DNA of 48,025 bases, taken from Phycicoccus sp. GTDB taxonomy: Bacteria; Actinomycetota; Actinomycetes; Actinomycetales; Dermatophilaceae. Under the pieces are notes generated by a model. That model was not told the DNA's origin, did not search any database, and saw only the letters and a program-made list of their open reading frames with translations. The first letter of the stretch is position 1. Each line of letters starts with the position of its first letter. Location of the stretch: positions 1 through 48,025 of the forward strand of contig JAGOME010000031.1 in NCBI GenBank assembly GCA_017993715.1, in the 5' to 3' direction. The translations under genes and the position numbers were made by a program. Below, piece by piece: positions 19,083 through 26,857 of this stretch.

Positions 19083-19823
19083 GTGCTTTCCCCTGCCCAA
19101 AATTCGCCCGTCAGACTACCCCGACGTTCCTTACTTCGTGGAGCCGCCTGGTCTGTCCCCACTGTTGTCGTCGCCGCCGCCGCACCAGCGATGGCCATCA
19201 CTCCGTCGCTCTGCCCGAGCGGCCGATACACCATGGACTGGTCCTATGGCGCGGGGGCCTTCGTCTCCACGCCCTCGCCCGTTGGGGCCAATGGCTTCAG
19301 CAGTTGGACCTGGGCGCCGGCCATCCTCCAAGGAGTCGGGCCCTCCAACGCCTTCACTGTGACGGCCTCCTCGAGCTATAGCAATGCCACCGGCACGCCG
19401 GTGTCGTTGACCATGCGCGGCCAGACGGGCGGGACGAGCAACAGTGGCGTCACGATGGGCCAGGGCGCCTCGAACACGACCAACTTCGCGTGCTTCACGC
19501 TCTCGTTCAGCCAGACCCTGGACAACGTCGTGTTCTCCGTGGGCGACATCGACTTCGCCGGCCACGAGCAGGTGTGGATCTCCCCGATACCGCCGCCGGC
19601 GGGGATTGTCACCGGTGCGAATGTCGTCGGGTCCGGGACGGCCGGCACTCCCTGGGAGGGCACGGGTGGTGACCTCAACATCCAGACCGATCACAGTTCG
19701 GCCGTCGACCTCACGTATAGCAGCCTGACGACATTCACCCTCTGCATGCACAACATCACCACGGGATGGCAGTCCAACATGACCATCAGCTCGCTGGTCT
19801 TCGACTGCCCGACCTGGGTCTGA
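19083..19823 (+). CDS. Tat-exported protein, tandem paralog 2, unknown function
   Basis: A 246-residue paralog of the preceding gene. The signal is LPRRSLLRGAAWSVPTVVVAAAAPAMA, then TPSLCPSGRYTMDWSYGAG. The shared core includes GVTMGQ, the FSVGDID segment, GSGT-x3-PW and the identical C-terminus VFDCPTWV, with the same four cysteines. The GTG start aligns with the TTG of paralog 1, and the upstream regions are also similar, so the duplication included the promoter. No clear Shine-Dalgarno is present, because the octamer lies where one would be. Function unknown. Confidence 0.8.
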   Translation: MLSPAQNSPVRLPRRSLLRGAAWSVPTVVVAAAAPAMAITPSLCPSGRYTMDWSYGAGAFVSTPSPVGANGFSSWTWAPAILQGVGPSNAFTVTASSSYSNATGTPVSLTMRGQTGGTSNSGVTMGQGASNTTNFACFTLSFSQTLDNVVFSVGDIDFAGHEQVWISPIPPPAGIVTGANVVGSGTAGTPWEGTGGDLNIQTDHSSAVDLTYSSLTTFTLCMHNITTGWQSNMTISSLVFDCPTWV

Positions 19824-19884
19824 GCTCCCGCTGGCGGTGTCTCGATCCGGGTACTCGCCGGGCCTACGAGTTACGGTGAGCCCC

Positions 19885-20106
19885 ATGGGTCGGCCCGAGG
19901 GCTTCACGTTTGCCACCGGCAACGGCGAGGTGGTCATTTCGCATCGCGGTGTTCGAGCAACGGTGCTGCGGGGCCCCCGGGCGCTGGCGTTCCTGGAGGA
20001 CGTGGCGACCGGCGATGCGCAAGAGCTGATGGCCCGGCTCACGGGCAACTACCGCCGCGGCAACGAACGCAACGCCGCTCGGCACCCGCGCAACCACGGC
20101 CGCTGA
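19885..20106 (+). CDS. Small conserved actinobacterial protein, unknown function
   Basis: A 73-residue basic protein. The stretches RPEGFTFATGNGEVVISHRG, TVLRGPRALAFLEDV and MARLTGNYRRGNER, with a C-terminal HPRNHGR, match a small family that I recall as common in actinobacteria. It has no assigned function, though the basic tail could bind nucleic acid (inference). I chose the ATG at 19885, since the upstream part of the open frame (from 19837) is unlike the family. Confidence 0.75.
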   Translation: MGRPEGFTFATGNGEVVISHRGVRATVLRGPRALAFLEDVATGDAQELMARLTGNYRRGNERNAARHPRNHGR

Positions 20107-20211
20107 GCCTGGCGGTAACCCCGCCCGCCTTGCGATCTTGGGCGTTGGCAGACCACTGACAGGTCCGTGAAAGGCCCTTCCTGGAAAGTCTCTGGTGAAA
20201 GGAGACTACCC

Positions 20212-20757
20212 ATGTCTGCCGGTCCAAGAAATCACCAAGAAGAGTCCATATGTCTGTCGATCCGTCCTTTGCGTGACGGCGAAAGTGAGGTCATTGCTCA
20301 GGTTTTTGACCAGTTGTCGAGAGAGTCGGCATTCTTGCGATTCCATAGCGGAATGCCGTGCCTGCCGCCTACCTTCTTGCGTCGCCTCTCGGCGGTGATC
20401 CCCGGGACCTGCGAGGCGTATGTGGCAGAACTGGATGGTCTTCCCGTGGGCGTGGCGCGATGGCACCGCTACCCCAATGAACCAGGGACGGCGGACCTGG
20501 CCGTCGAGGTAGCCGACAGCGTCCACCGGCGCGGGATTGCCACGCTGCTCCTGCGCGCCGTCATCGAGTCGGCCGCGGCTCGAGGGGTCGCGGTGCTCAG
20601 CGCGACGGTGCACCCGGAGAACCGAGTGGTGCGTCGGTGGCTGCGTTCGGTCGGAGCCGAGCCGCCGGTGGCGCACCACGGCGACTATCGGCTCTCGACC
20701 CAGCGTGCCCTCATGCTGGCGCGCCATCCCGAGCTCTCGGCACTCACAGTGCGGTAG
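20212..20757 (+). CDS. GNAT-family N-acetyltransferase
   Basis: A 181-residue GNAT protein. The acetyl-CoA site is in VEVADSVHRRGIATLLLRAVIESAAARG, with the R-x-x-G-I-A loop, followed by ATVHPENRVVRRWLRSVG. The substrate cannot be read from the sequence. The ATG at 20212 has AAAGGAGA upstream, the strongest Shine-Dalgarno in this part. The first 60 codons and the leader are visibly poorer in GC than the neighbours, and two octamers lie close together (20337 and 20351). Confidence 0.88.
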   Translation: MSAGPRNHQEESICLSIRPLRDGESEVIAQVFDQLSRESAFLRFHSGMPCLPPTFLRRLSAVIPGTCEAYVAELDGLPVGVARWHRYPNEPGTADLAVEVADSVHRRGIATLLLRAVIESAAARGVAVLSATVHPENRVVRRWLRSVGAEPPVAHHGDYRLSTQRALMLARHPELSALTVR

Positions 20758-20831
20758 CCGTCTGGGCGTCTCCCGTGCCCCCAAGGGCCCGGTCGGGTCC
20801 TGCGCAGGGCCAATCCGTGGTTGCATGAGGA

Positions 20832-23714
20832 ATGCAGTTGCGCGTCCTGGGACCGCTGCGGGGGGAGGCCGGGGGTCGGGTCGTCGGCCCCGCCGGTCAG
20901 CGACCGCGCGATGTTCTTGCGGTCTTGGCTATGCGACACCCTCGCCCCGTTCGCGCAGAGGTGTTGCGTGACCTGGTGTGGGATGGCGCGGCCCGCAGCG
21001 ATGCGGTGGTGCACACCGTGGTCGCGCGGCTCCGGCAGCAGTTGGGCCACGAGTTCATCTCGCGGTCTGCCCAGGGGTACTCCCTGGGGCCTGCGGTCAT
21101 CCTTGACGCGGTGGAGTTCGCCCAGTCAGTGCGCGCTGGCCAAGCCACAGGGACGCGCTCCAGCTGGCGTGAGCAGGAGGTGTCCTTGCGCGCCGCCCTG
21201 GCTTGGTGGTCGGGCCAGGCCTATGCGGGGGTGAGCGACAGCCTGGTCTACCTGGAGCGAACTCGGCTCGATGAGCTCCGCGCGGCGGCCCGGTTCGGGC
21301 TGGTCGAGGCCCTGGTCGAACAGGGGACGCGCGCCGGGGCAGAGGAGTCGTGGGAGGAGACCCGCATGCTCCTTGCTGACAATCCCATGGATGAGCGTGT
21401 TGCCCTGTTGGCCATGCGCGCAGCGCTGCAGCTCCAGCGCCAAGCCGCAGCGCTGGAGATCTTCGATCGCCTCCGGCGTGCCTTGCGCACAGAGTTGGGG
21501 ATCAGTCCTGGGCCGCACATCATGGCCGAGCATGACCAGATCCTCCAGCAAGGCGCAGCGGCGGCACCGGTGGCGCCGCCGCCTCCCGCGACACCTCCGG
21601 CGGCGCCGCCAGTCCCCCTGACCCGCACCGTGGGTCGCGAGGGCGACCTTCACCGGATCGAGATCGCGCTGGCCAGGGGCGCACGTCTGGTGACCTTGGT
21701 GGGCACGGGTGGGGTCGGCAAGAGCCGGGTGCTTGCCGAGGTGGCTGCCAGCGCTGCGACGAACACCGCCTATGTCCCGCTCGGCGCGATCGGTGAGGGT
21801 GACACCGTGGCGATCGTCCGGGCTATCGCCACGGCGACAGGCGTGCGCGTGGCGGGTCCGCATGCCGCTCTCGGACTGCGAGAAGCACTGCGGTCGACCA
21901 GCCTCACCCTGCTCCTCGACGAGGCGGAGTGGGCCGTGCGAGCGGTCGCCGAATGCGTGACGGAGCTGCTTGGGGCCTGTCCGGGCCTGCGCGTCGTGGT
22001 GACCTCGCGCCGCCCCCTAGGGGTTATCGGTGAACACCTGATTCCCATCGATCCCCTTGCCCTGCCCGCGTCGGCTGCGGCGGATGACCTCGTCGCCTCG
22101 CCAGCAGCTGGGCTCCTGATCTCTCGGCTGGGCGATCGGGCGGTGCGGCCGGTCGCGCACCTGTCGGCGTGGACCCGCGAGGACCTAGCAGCTGTGCACC
22201 GCATCGTGTGCCTCACCGATGGATTGCCGCTCGCGATCGAGCTGGTGGCCGGCCAGGCCGGCGCCGGGGGGCTAGCGACCCTCGCGCGGGACCCGGTCGG
22301 CATTCTCGATGCGCCTGCGAGCCAACCCGGGGGCGATCCGCGTCACCGAACCCTGCGCGACACCCTGACCTCAAGCCTGGATCGCCTTCATCCCGACGAT
22401 CGGACGGCGCTGCGTCGACTGGCCGTGCTCGTTGGCTCCTTCAACGAGGCGACGGCTCGAGCGGTGATCGGTGCCATGCCCAGTGGGCGATCACCGGACA
22501 CGGCCCTGCGCTCGCTGGCGGCGGACAATCTCGTCCACGTCGAGCGCGGGACCCGCGGCCTCAGCCTGCGACTGCTGCGGCCCGTGCGGGAGCTGGCGTG
22601 GGCAGAACTAGATCCGCTTGATGCCGCCCGGACAGTCAAGCGCCGACGCGACTGGTTCGCGGCTCGGTGGCGTGGCGTGCCTCTCTGCGACGACTTGATC
22701 AGTGACGTCGCCGCCACCCAGGACGATCATGTCGTCAGTCTGGAGGATGCTATCCAGGACGGCGACGCGGACAGCGCCGCCGACCTGGTCATCGCCCTGG
22801 CGCGGTTGTGGCTTCTTCGCGAGTCCATCGCCGTGCCCCTGCCCTGGATCGATGCCGTCCTCGCACTGCCCGGACTCTCCTCCGCGAATCGGGCGCGGCT
22901 GCTGGTCACTCGTTCCGCGTTGCGGCACGGCGAGGACTGGGATGCTCACGACGTCCTCACCGCGTTGGCTGCTGACGCCGACTGGACGGTGCACGCCCTG
23001 GCCCTGGACGCCATCCGGGCCTACCTCCGAGGGGACCTCGGCCTCGCGATCGCGGTGGAAGAGCGGGCTCTGCGCCTCGCCGAGCAGGCCGCCCGCAGTC
23101 ATGTGCCGGAGGCGTTGGCCACGCTGGCCGCCTTTCACGCCGCAGCCGGAGAGCTGGTCCAGGCCCGTCACCGGGCCACCCAGGCCTTGGCGCTCGTCGA
23201 CGCTTCGAGGTCCTTCGTCCAGTCGAGCAGCGTCCTGCCCAAAGTGGCTCTCGCGCTCCTCGATCTCGGCGAACTCGAAGAGGCGCTGCGGCTCCTGGAC
23301 GAGGCGTCCCGGCTTTCCATGGAGCATCTCGGCCTCCCGCCGACCTCGACGCTAGCCATCAATGCGGGGTGGGCCGCGCTCGGCTGCGGACGCGTCGACG
23401 AGGCACATCGATGGTTCCGGTCGGCGCTGGAGCCCCCCGGGGCCAGCGGGGTGGCGTCACTCGTCGGCGAGGCGCTCGCCGGGGTCGGGTGTGTCCTCGC
23501 GCGGGCCGGCGATCTGCGGGCGGGGGAGGCCTTGGCCGCGGCGGCGGCCGTGCGGGCTCACGCCGACATCACCCTCACGCCGATGATGCAGGCACTGGTG
23601 GAGGCGGCTGTCGCCAGCCTGCCGGGCGGCCTGCCCGAGGCGCCCGAACGTGACATCGACCTGACCCTGGACATTGCCCTGGGCCGCGGCGTTGGCGCGC
23701 GGGCGGCATTCTGA
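20832..23714 (+). CDS. AfsR/SARP-type regulator with BTAD, ATPase and TPR regions
   Basis: A 960-residue regulator. An OmpR-like winged helix (about 1-95, MQLRVLGPLRG to GYSLGP) is followed by a bacterial transcriptional activation domain (about 100-240, ending LRTELGISPGPHI). After an Ala/Pro linker comes an NB-ARC/STAND ATPase with Walker A GTGGVGKS near residue 290 and Walker B LTLLLDEAEW. The C-terminal third is helical and TPR-like. Such proteins activate secondary metabolism or stress genes in Streptomyces. No biosynthetic cluster lies here; the exported paralogs upstream are possible targets (inference). Confidence 0.88.
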   Translation: MQLRVLGPLRGEAGGRVVGPAGQRPRDVLAVLAMRHPRPVRAEVLRDLVWDGAARSDAVVHTVVARLRQQLGHEFISRSAQGYSLGPAVILDAVEFAQSVRAGQATGTRSSWREQEVSLRAALAWWSGQAYAGVSDSLVYLERTRLDELRAAARFGLVEALVEQGTRAGAEESWEETRMLLADNPMDERVALLAMRAALQLQRQAAALEIFDRLRRALRTELGISPGPHIMAEHDQILQQGAAAAPVAPPPPATPPAAPPVPLTRTVGREGDLHRIEIALARGARLVTLVGTGGVGKSRVLAEVAASAATNTAYVPLGAIGEGDTVAIVRAIATATGVRVAGPHAALGLREALRSTSLTLLLDEAEWAVRAVAECVTELLGACPGLRVVVTSRRPLGVIGEHLIPIDPLALPASAAADDLVASPAAGLLISRLGDRAVRPVAHLSAWTREDLAAVHRIVCLTDGLPLAIELVAGQAGAGGLATLARDPVGILDAPASQPGGDPRHRTLRDTLTSSLDRLHPDDRTALRRLAVLVGSFNEATARAVIGAMPSGRSPDTALRSLAADNLVHVERGTRGLSLRLLRPVRELAWAELDPLDAARTVKRRRDWFAARWRGVPLCDDLISDVAATQDDHVVSLEDAIQDGDADSAADLVIALARLWLLRESIAVPLPWIDAVLALPGLSSANRARLLVTRSALRHGEDWDAHDVLTALAADADWTVHALALDAIRAYLRGDLGLAIAVEERALRLAEQAARSHVPEALATLAAFHAAAGELVQARHRATQALALVDASRSFVQSSSVLPKVALALLDLGELEEALRLLDEASRLSMEHLGLPPTSTLAINAGWAALGCGRVDEAHRWFRSALEPPGASGVASLVGEALAGVGCVLARAGDLRAGEALAAAAAVRAHADITLTPMMQALVEAAVASLPGGLPEAPERDIDLTLDIALGRGVGARAAF

Positions 23715-23791
23715 GCTGTGAAGTGTGGGCGGCACTCTGACCTGGCCCAGGGATCGGCAACCCGTGCCCAACCCTCCCGACTCGAGCATGA

Positions 23792-23829
23792 CTGAGGCCC
23801 CTGTCCGGTGATCCGAACAGGGGCCTCAG
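23792..23829. terminator. Bidirectional terminator between convergent genes
   Basis: CTGAGGCCCCTGT (23792-23804) and ACAGGGGCCTCAG (23817-23829) are perfect 13-bp arms with a 12-nt loop. It lies between the ends of the SARP-type regulator and the actP symporter gene, which converge. Confidence 0.85.
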
Positions 23830-23859
23830 CGTGAGGGGTGGGCGCGATCGCCCGGTGGG

Positions 23860-25545
23860 TCAGTGGTTGATCGCCTCGGCGACACCGTGACCGGTGAGGG
23901 AGCGGACCTCCATCTCGGCGTACTTCGCGGCGTTGTACTCCTTGGACAGGCGCGAGCCGAGCCAGCCGAGGAAGAACGCGAGCGGGATCGAGACTAGCCC
24001 CGGGTTGTCCAGGGGGAACCAGTGGAAGTCGATCGCCGGGTTGGTGACCATGGACGGGCTCAACAGTGCGGTGGTGCCGTCAGCCAGCTTGGTCTCGACG
24101 CCGGGCTTGCCGGACACGACCGGGCTGAAGATGATCAGGCCGATCGAGGAGATCAGACCACCGTAGATCGACCACAGCGCGCCCTGGGTGTTGAAGTTCT
24201 TCCAGAAGAGCGAGTAGAGGATCGTGGGCAGGTTGGCCGAGGCGGCGACCGCGAAGGCCAGCGCCACGAGGAACGCGATGTTCTGCGACTTGGCGAAGAT
24301 GCCACCGACGATGGCGACCAGACCGATGACCACGGCGGCGATCCGGGCGATCTTGAACTCCGTGTCCGAGTCGGTGACGCCCTTCTTGAAGCCCTCCTTG
24401 TAGAGGTCGTGCGCGAACGACGCCGACGCGGCGATCGTCAGGCCGGCCACCACAGCGAGGATCGTCGCGAAGGCGATGCCCGAGACGATGCCGAGGAGCG
24501 GGCTGCCGCCGAGTTCGTAGGCGAGCAGCGGAGCCGCCGAGTTGGCCTTGCCCGGAGCGGCGGCGATGGTGTCGGGGCCGACGAGGGCGGCGGCGCCGAA
24601 GCCGATGACCAGGGTGAGCAGGTAGAAGCCACCGATGAGCCAGATGGCCCACTCCACCGACTTGCGGGCCTCCTTGGCTGTGGGCACGGTGTAGAAGCGC
24701 TGCAGCACGTGCGGCAGACCGGCGGTCCCGAGGACCAGGGCCATCGACAGCGAGATGAAGTCGATCTTGGTCGTGGTGTCCTTGCCGTACTTCACACCGT
24801 AGGTCGTCAGCTTGTCCGCGTTGGCGGCGGTCTTCTCGACCGCCGAGCCGGCGGTGGTGTCGACGGCGCTCTGGAAGAGCCCGTTAATGGACAGGCCGTA
24901 CTTGCCGAGGACCCAGACGCTCATGACGGCGGCAGCCGCGATGAGCAGGACGGCCTTGATGATCTGCACCCAGGTGGTGCCCTTCATGCCGCCAATGAGG
25001 ACGTAGGCGAGCATGACGACACCGACGACGGCGATGACAAGGTTCTGGGCCGTCTCGCCGCTCACGCCGAGCAGGAGGGAGACCAGGCCGCCCGCGCCGG
25101 CCATCTGGGCCAGCAGGTAGAACAGCGAAACGCATAGCACCGAGATGGAGGTGGCGATGCGCACGGGGCGCTGCTTGAGGCGGTAAGAGAGGACGTCGGC
25201 CATCGTGAAGCGGCCGATGTTGCGCATGAGTTCGGCAACGAGCAGGAGCGCCACGAGCCAGGCCACGAGGAAGCCGATCGAGTACAGGAAGCCGTCCAGT
25301 CCCGAGAGGGCGATGGCGCCGGCAATGCCGAGGAACGAGGCTGCCGACAGGTAGTCACCGGCGATGGCGATGCCGTTCTGCTTGCCCGAGAAGGCGCCGG
25401 CCGAGGTGTAGTACTGCTCGGCGGTCTTCTTGCCCGAGGCCACCTTGATGACGATGGCCAGCGTCATGACGACGAAGCCGATGAAGATCGCGATGTTCAG
25501 CGTCGGGTTGCCGACGGCCGCGGTCGCGGAAGCGAGGCTGGTCAT
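23860..25545 (-). CDS. actP: Cation/acetate symporter (ActP-like, sodium:solute symporter family)
   Basis: A 561-residue sodium:solute symporter with about 13 membrane segments. The ActP-type features are GIAIAGDYLSAASFLGIAGAIA, the VLIGGMKGTTWVQIIKAVLL segment and LGTAGLPHVLQRFYTVPTAKEARKS. It probably imports acetate or similar short carboxylates with Na+ or H+. It starts two bases after the stop of the DUF485 gene, its usual partner. With acs it would form the acetate uptake and activation route. A Crp-like site lies upstream of the pair. Confidence 0.9.
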   Translation of the reverse strand: MTSLASATAAVGNPTLNIAIFIGFVVMTLAIVIKVASGKKTAEQYYTSAGAFSGKQNGIAIAGDYLSAASFLGIAGAIALSGLDGFLYSIGFLVAWLVALLLVAELMRNIGRFTMADVLSYRLKQRPVRIATSISVLCVSLFYLLAQMAGAGGLVSLLLGVSGETAQNLVIAVVGVVMLAYVLIGGMKGTTWVQIIKAVLLIAAAAVMSVWVLGKYGLSINGLFQSAVDTTAGSAVEKTAANADKLTTYGVKYGKDTTTKIDFISLSMALVLGTAGLPHVLQRFYTVPTAKEARKSVEWAIWLIGGFYLLTLVIGFGAAALVGPDTIAAAPGKANSAAPLLAYELGGSPLLGIVSGIAFATILAVVAGLTIAASASFAHDLYKEGFKKGVTDSDTEFKIARIAAVVIGLVAIVGGIFAKSQNIAFLVALAFAVAASANLPTILYSLFWKNFNTQGALWSIYGGLISSIGLIIFSPVVSGKPGVETKLADGTTALLSPSMVTNPAIDFHWFPLDNPGLVSIPLAFFLGWLGSRLSKEYNAAKYAEMEVRSLTGHGVAEAINH

Positions 25546-25547
25546 GG

Positions 25548-25886
25548 TCAGTGTCCCTTCGTGCCGTCGAGTTGGGCGCCGAGAGCGTCAGCGGCCGGGT
25601 CGAAGACTCGGTTGGCCCAGCGGGCGTACATGAACGTGATGACGAACGTCGAGACGAACTGCAGCAGGCCGAAGATCAGGCCGACCGAGACCAGGCCCAC
25701 GATGTGGGTGTTCATGATCCCGGGCGCGAAGATCGACATCAGGACGTAGAGGAAGTACCAGGCGAGGAAGAACGCGGTCATCGGGAAGACGAAGCCGCGG
25801 AACTTCTTTCGGAGATCTTGGAACTCCGGTGTCTTCTGCAGCGCGACGTAAGGGTCGTCGGCGCTGGTGCGAGCATCGTTGCTCAC
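25548..25886 (-). CDS. DUF485 small membrane protein, partner of ActP
   Basis: A 112-residue DUF485 protein with two hydrophobic segments (about residues 36-58 and 68-92) and the family start DPYVALQKTPEFQDLRKKFRGFVFPMTAFFLAWY. Such proteins (YjcH in E. coli) are encoded next to ActP; their role is not settled. The GTG at 25886 has GGAGG six bases upstream; the open frame extends upstream without similarity. Confidence 0.9.
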   Translation of the reverse strand: MSNDARTSADDPYVALQKTPEFQDLRKKFRGFVFPMTAFFLAWYFLYVLMSIFAPGIMNTHIVGLVSVGLIFGLLQFVSTFVITFMYARWANRVFDPAADALGAQLDGTKGH

Positions 25887-26011
25887 GGGCCACCTCCAGG
25901 GGGGTTTTCGTTCGGGCAGGAGTGCCCGGGGTGCGGCACCACCATGAGGGACCGGGAGGGGCCCCGTCTTCCTCAGGCGAGTCAAGATCGGCGGGCGGGC
26001 GGCGACGGCGT

Positions 26012-26027
26012 TGTGCGGCGTCTCACA
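26012..26027. promoter_or_regulatory. Crp-like binding site upstream of DUF485-actP
   Basis: Read on the minus strand the site is TGTGAGACGCCGCACA, matching the Crp consensus TGTGA-N6-TCACA at nine of ten conserved positions. It lies 126 bp upstream of the DUF485 start codon, in the promoter region of the symporter operon. Crp/GlxR-type regulators are known to control acetate genes in actinobacteria, and the window encodes a Crp. Confidence 0.6.
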
Positions 26028-26142
26028 CTGCGGTGAGTGGTCGGTGCATCGCGACGAATGGTTGAGCGGTCACCCATCGCCCTGACGAACGTTTGGCCCT
26101 CCCTGACTTCCCCAACTTTCCCGCCTCAAGTGCGTACGTGCG

Positions 26143-26173
26143 GGTTCGCAAGGGTTGTTTTCCCTTGCGAACC
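26143..26173. terminator. Strong hairpin between MarR gene and actP operon
   Basis: GGTTCGCAAGGG (26143-26154) and CCCTTGCGAACC (26162-26173) are perfect 12-bp arms around TTGTTTT. It lies about 110 bp after the MarR gene stop and before the actP operon promoter region. The rest of the 394-bp gap (25887-26280) holds the Crp-like site and one octamer (26184); no gene is visible. Confidence 0.75.
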
Positions 26174-26280
26174 AGGATCTTCCGAATGCCGCCCGCCCGC
26201 CGGGCTCGGCGGCCCATCCGCTGGGCGCGCCCGCCGCCGTATGCCGCGGGCTTCCCGGGCGACGGCCGTCGCGTCCAGTC

Positions 26281-26778
26281 CTAGAAGTCGCCGGCCGCGC
26301 GCCGCAGCGACGTCAGAATGCGGGTGAGGTCCCGGGCGTCCTGATCGCTCAGGCCGAGGTCACCGAAGACATCGCGGTTGATGGCCTCCGTGGCCTTGTC
26401 GGTCAGCTCCCGCCCGTCCGCGGTCAGGGCGACGATGGTCGCGCGCCGATCAGTGGGGTGCGGTCCGCGAGTCACCAGGCCGGCATTCTCGAGGCGGTCC
26501 ACGGCATTGGTGACACTGCTTTGATGCACCTGCAGGCGGGCCGAGATGCGGCTCATCGGCAGCGTGCCGCGTCGGCTGAAGCGCAGGAGCATGAGCGTCT
26601 CGTAGCGGGCGAAGCTCACGTCGAAGGGTTTGAGGGCGGCCTCGACCCGGGCCAGAACGAGCTGATGGGCGCGCATGAGCGAGGTCACCGCAGCCATCCC
26701 GTCGGCCGAGTCCGCCCAGCCGTGCTCGCTCCATTGCTCGCTGGCACGGGCGATGGGATCGAAGTCCAACTCGGGCAC
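26281..26778 (-). CDS. MarR-family transcription regulator
   Basis: A 165-residue MarR regulator. The winged helix has LPMSRISARLQVHQSSVTNAVDRLENAGLVTRGPHPTDRRATIVALTADG, the full family signature with the DRR wing. It is divergent from icmF, with 79 bp between the start codons, so it may sense an acyl-CoA or acid and control that gene (inference). The start is a GTG at 26778, directly abutting a 14-bp palindrome. Confidence 0.9.
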   Translation of the reverse strand: MPELDFDPIARASEQWSEHGWADSADGMAAVTSLMRAHQLVLARVEAALKPFDVSFARYETLMLLRFSRRGTLPMSRISARLQVHQSSVTNAVDRLENAGLVTRGPHPTDRRATIVALTADGRELTDKATEAINRDVFGDLGLSDQDARDLTRILTSLRRAAGDF

Positions 26779-26792
26779 GTACTCAAGAGTAC
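26779..26792. promoter_or_regulatory. Palindromic operator at the MarR/icmF divergent promoters
   Basis: GTACTC-AA-GAGTAC is a 6-bp-arm palindrome that abuts the MarR gene start codon and lies just upstream of the icmF -35 element. It could be bound by the MarR protein; this is inferred from position only. Confidence 0.5.
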
Positions 26793-26793
26793 A

Positions 26794-26821
26794 TTGACCC
26801 GCAATAGTTGGACGTCATAGT
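26794..26821 (+). promoter_or_regulatory. icmF promoter
   Basis: TTGACC (26794-26799) and CATAGT (26816-26821) are 16 bp apart; TAGTAT two bases further on is an alternative -10. The start point would be near 26828, about 30 bp before the icmF ATG. Confidence 0.6.
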
Positions 26822-26857
26822 ATTTCGGGAACGTCACCGACTTTGCTGGGAGCACCG

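Noticed and set aside
24022-25137. 371-codon plus-strand frame
   Set aside because: Antisense to the actP symporter gene, without motifs.
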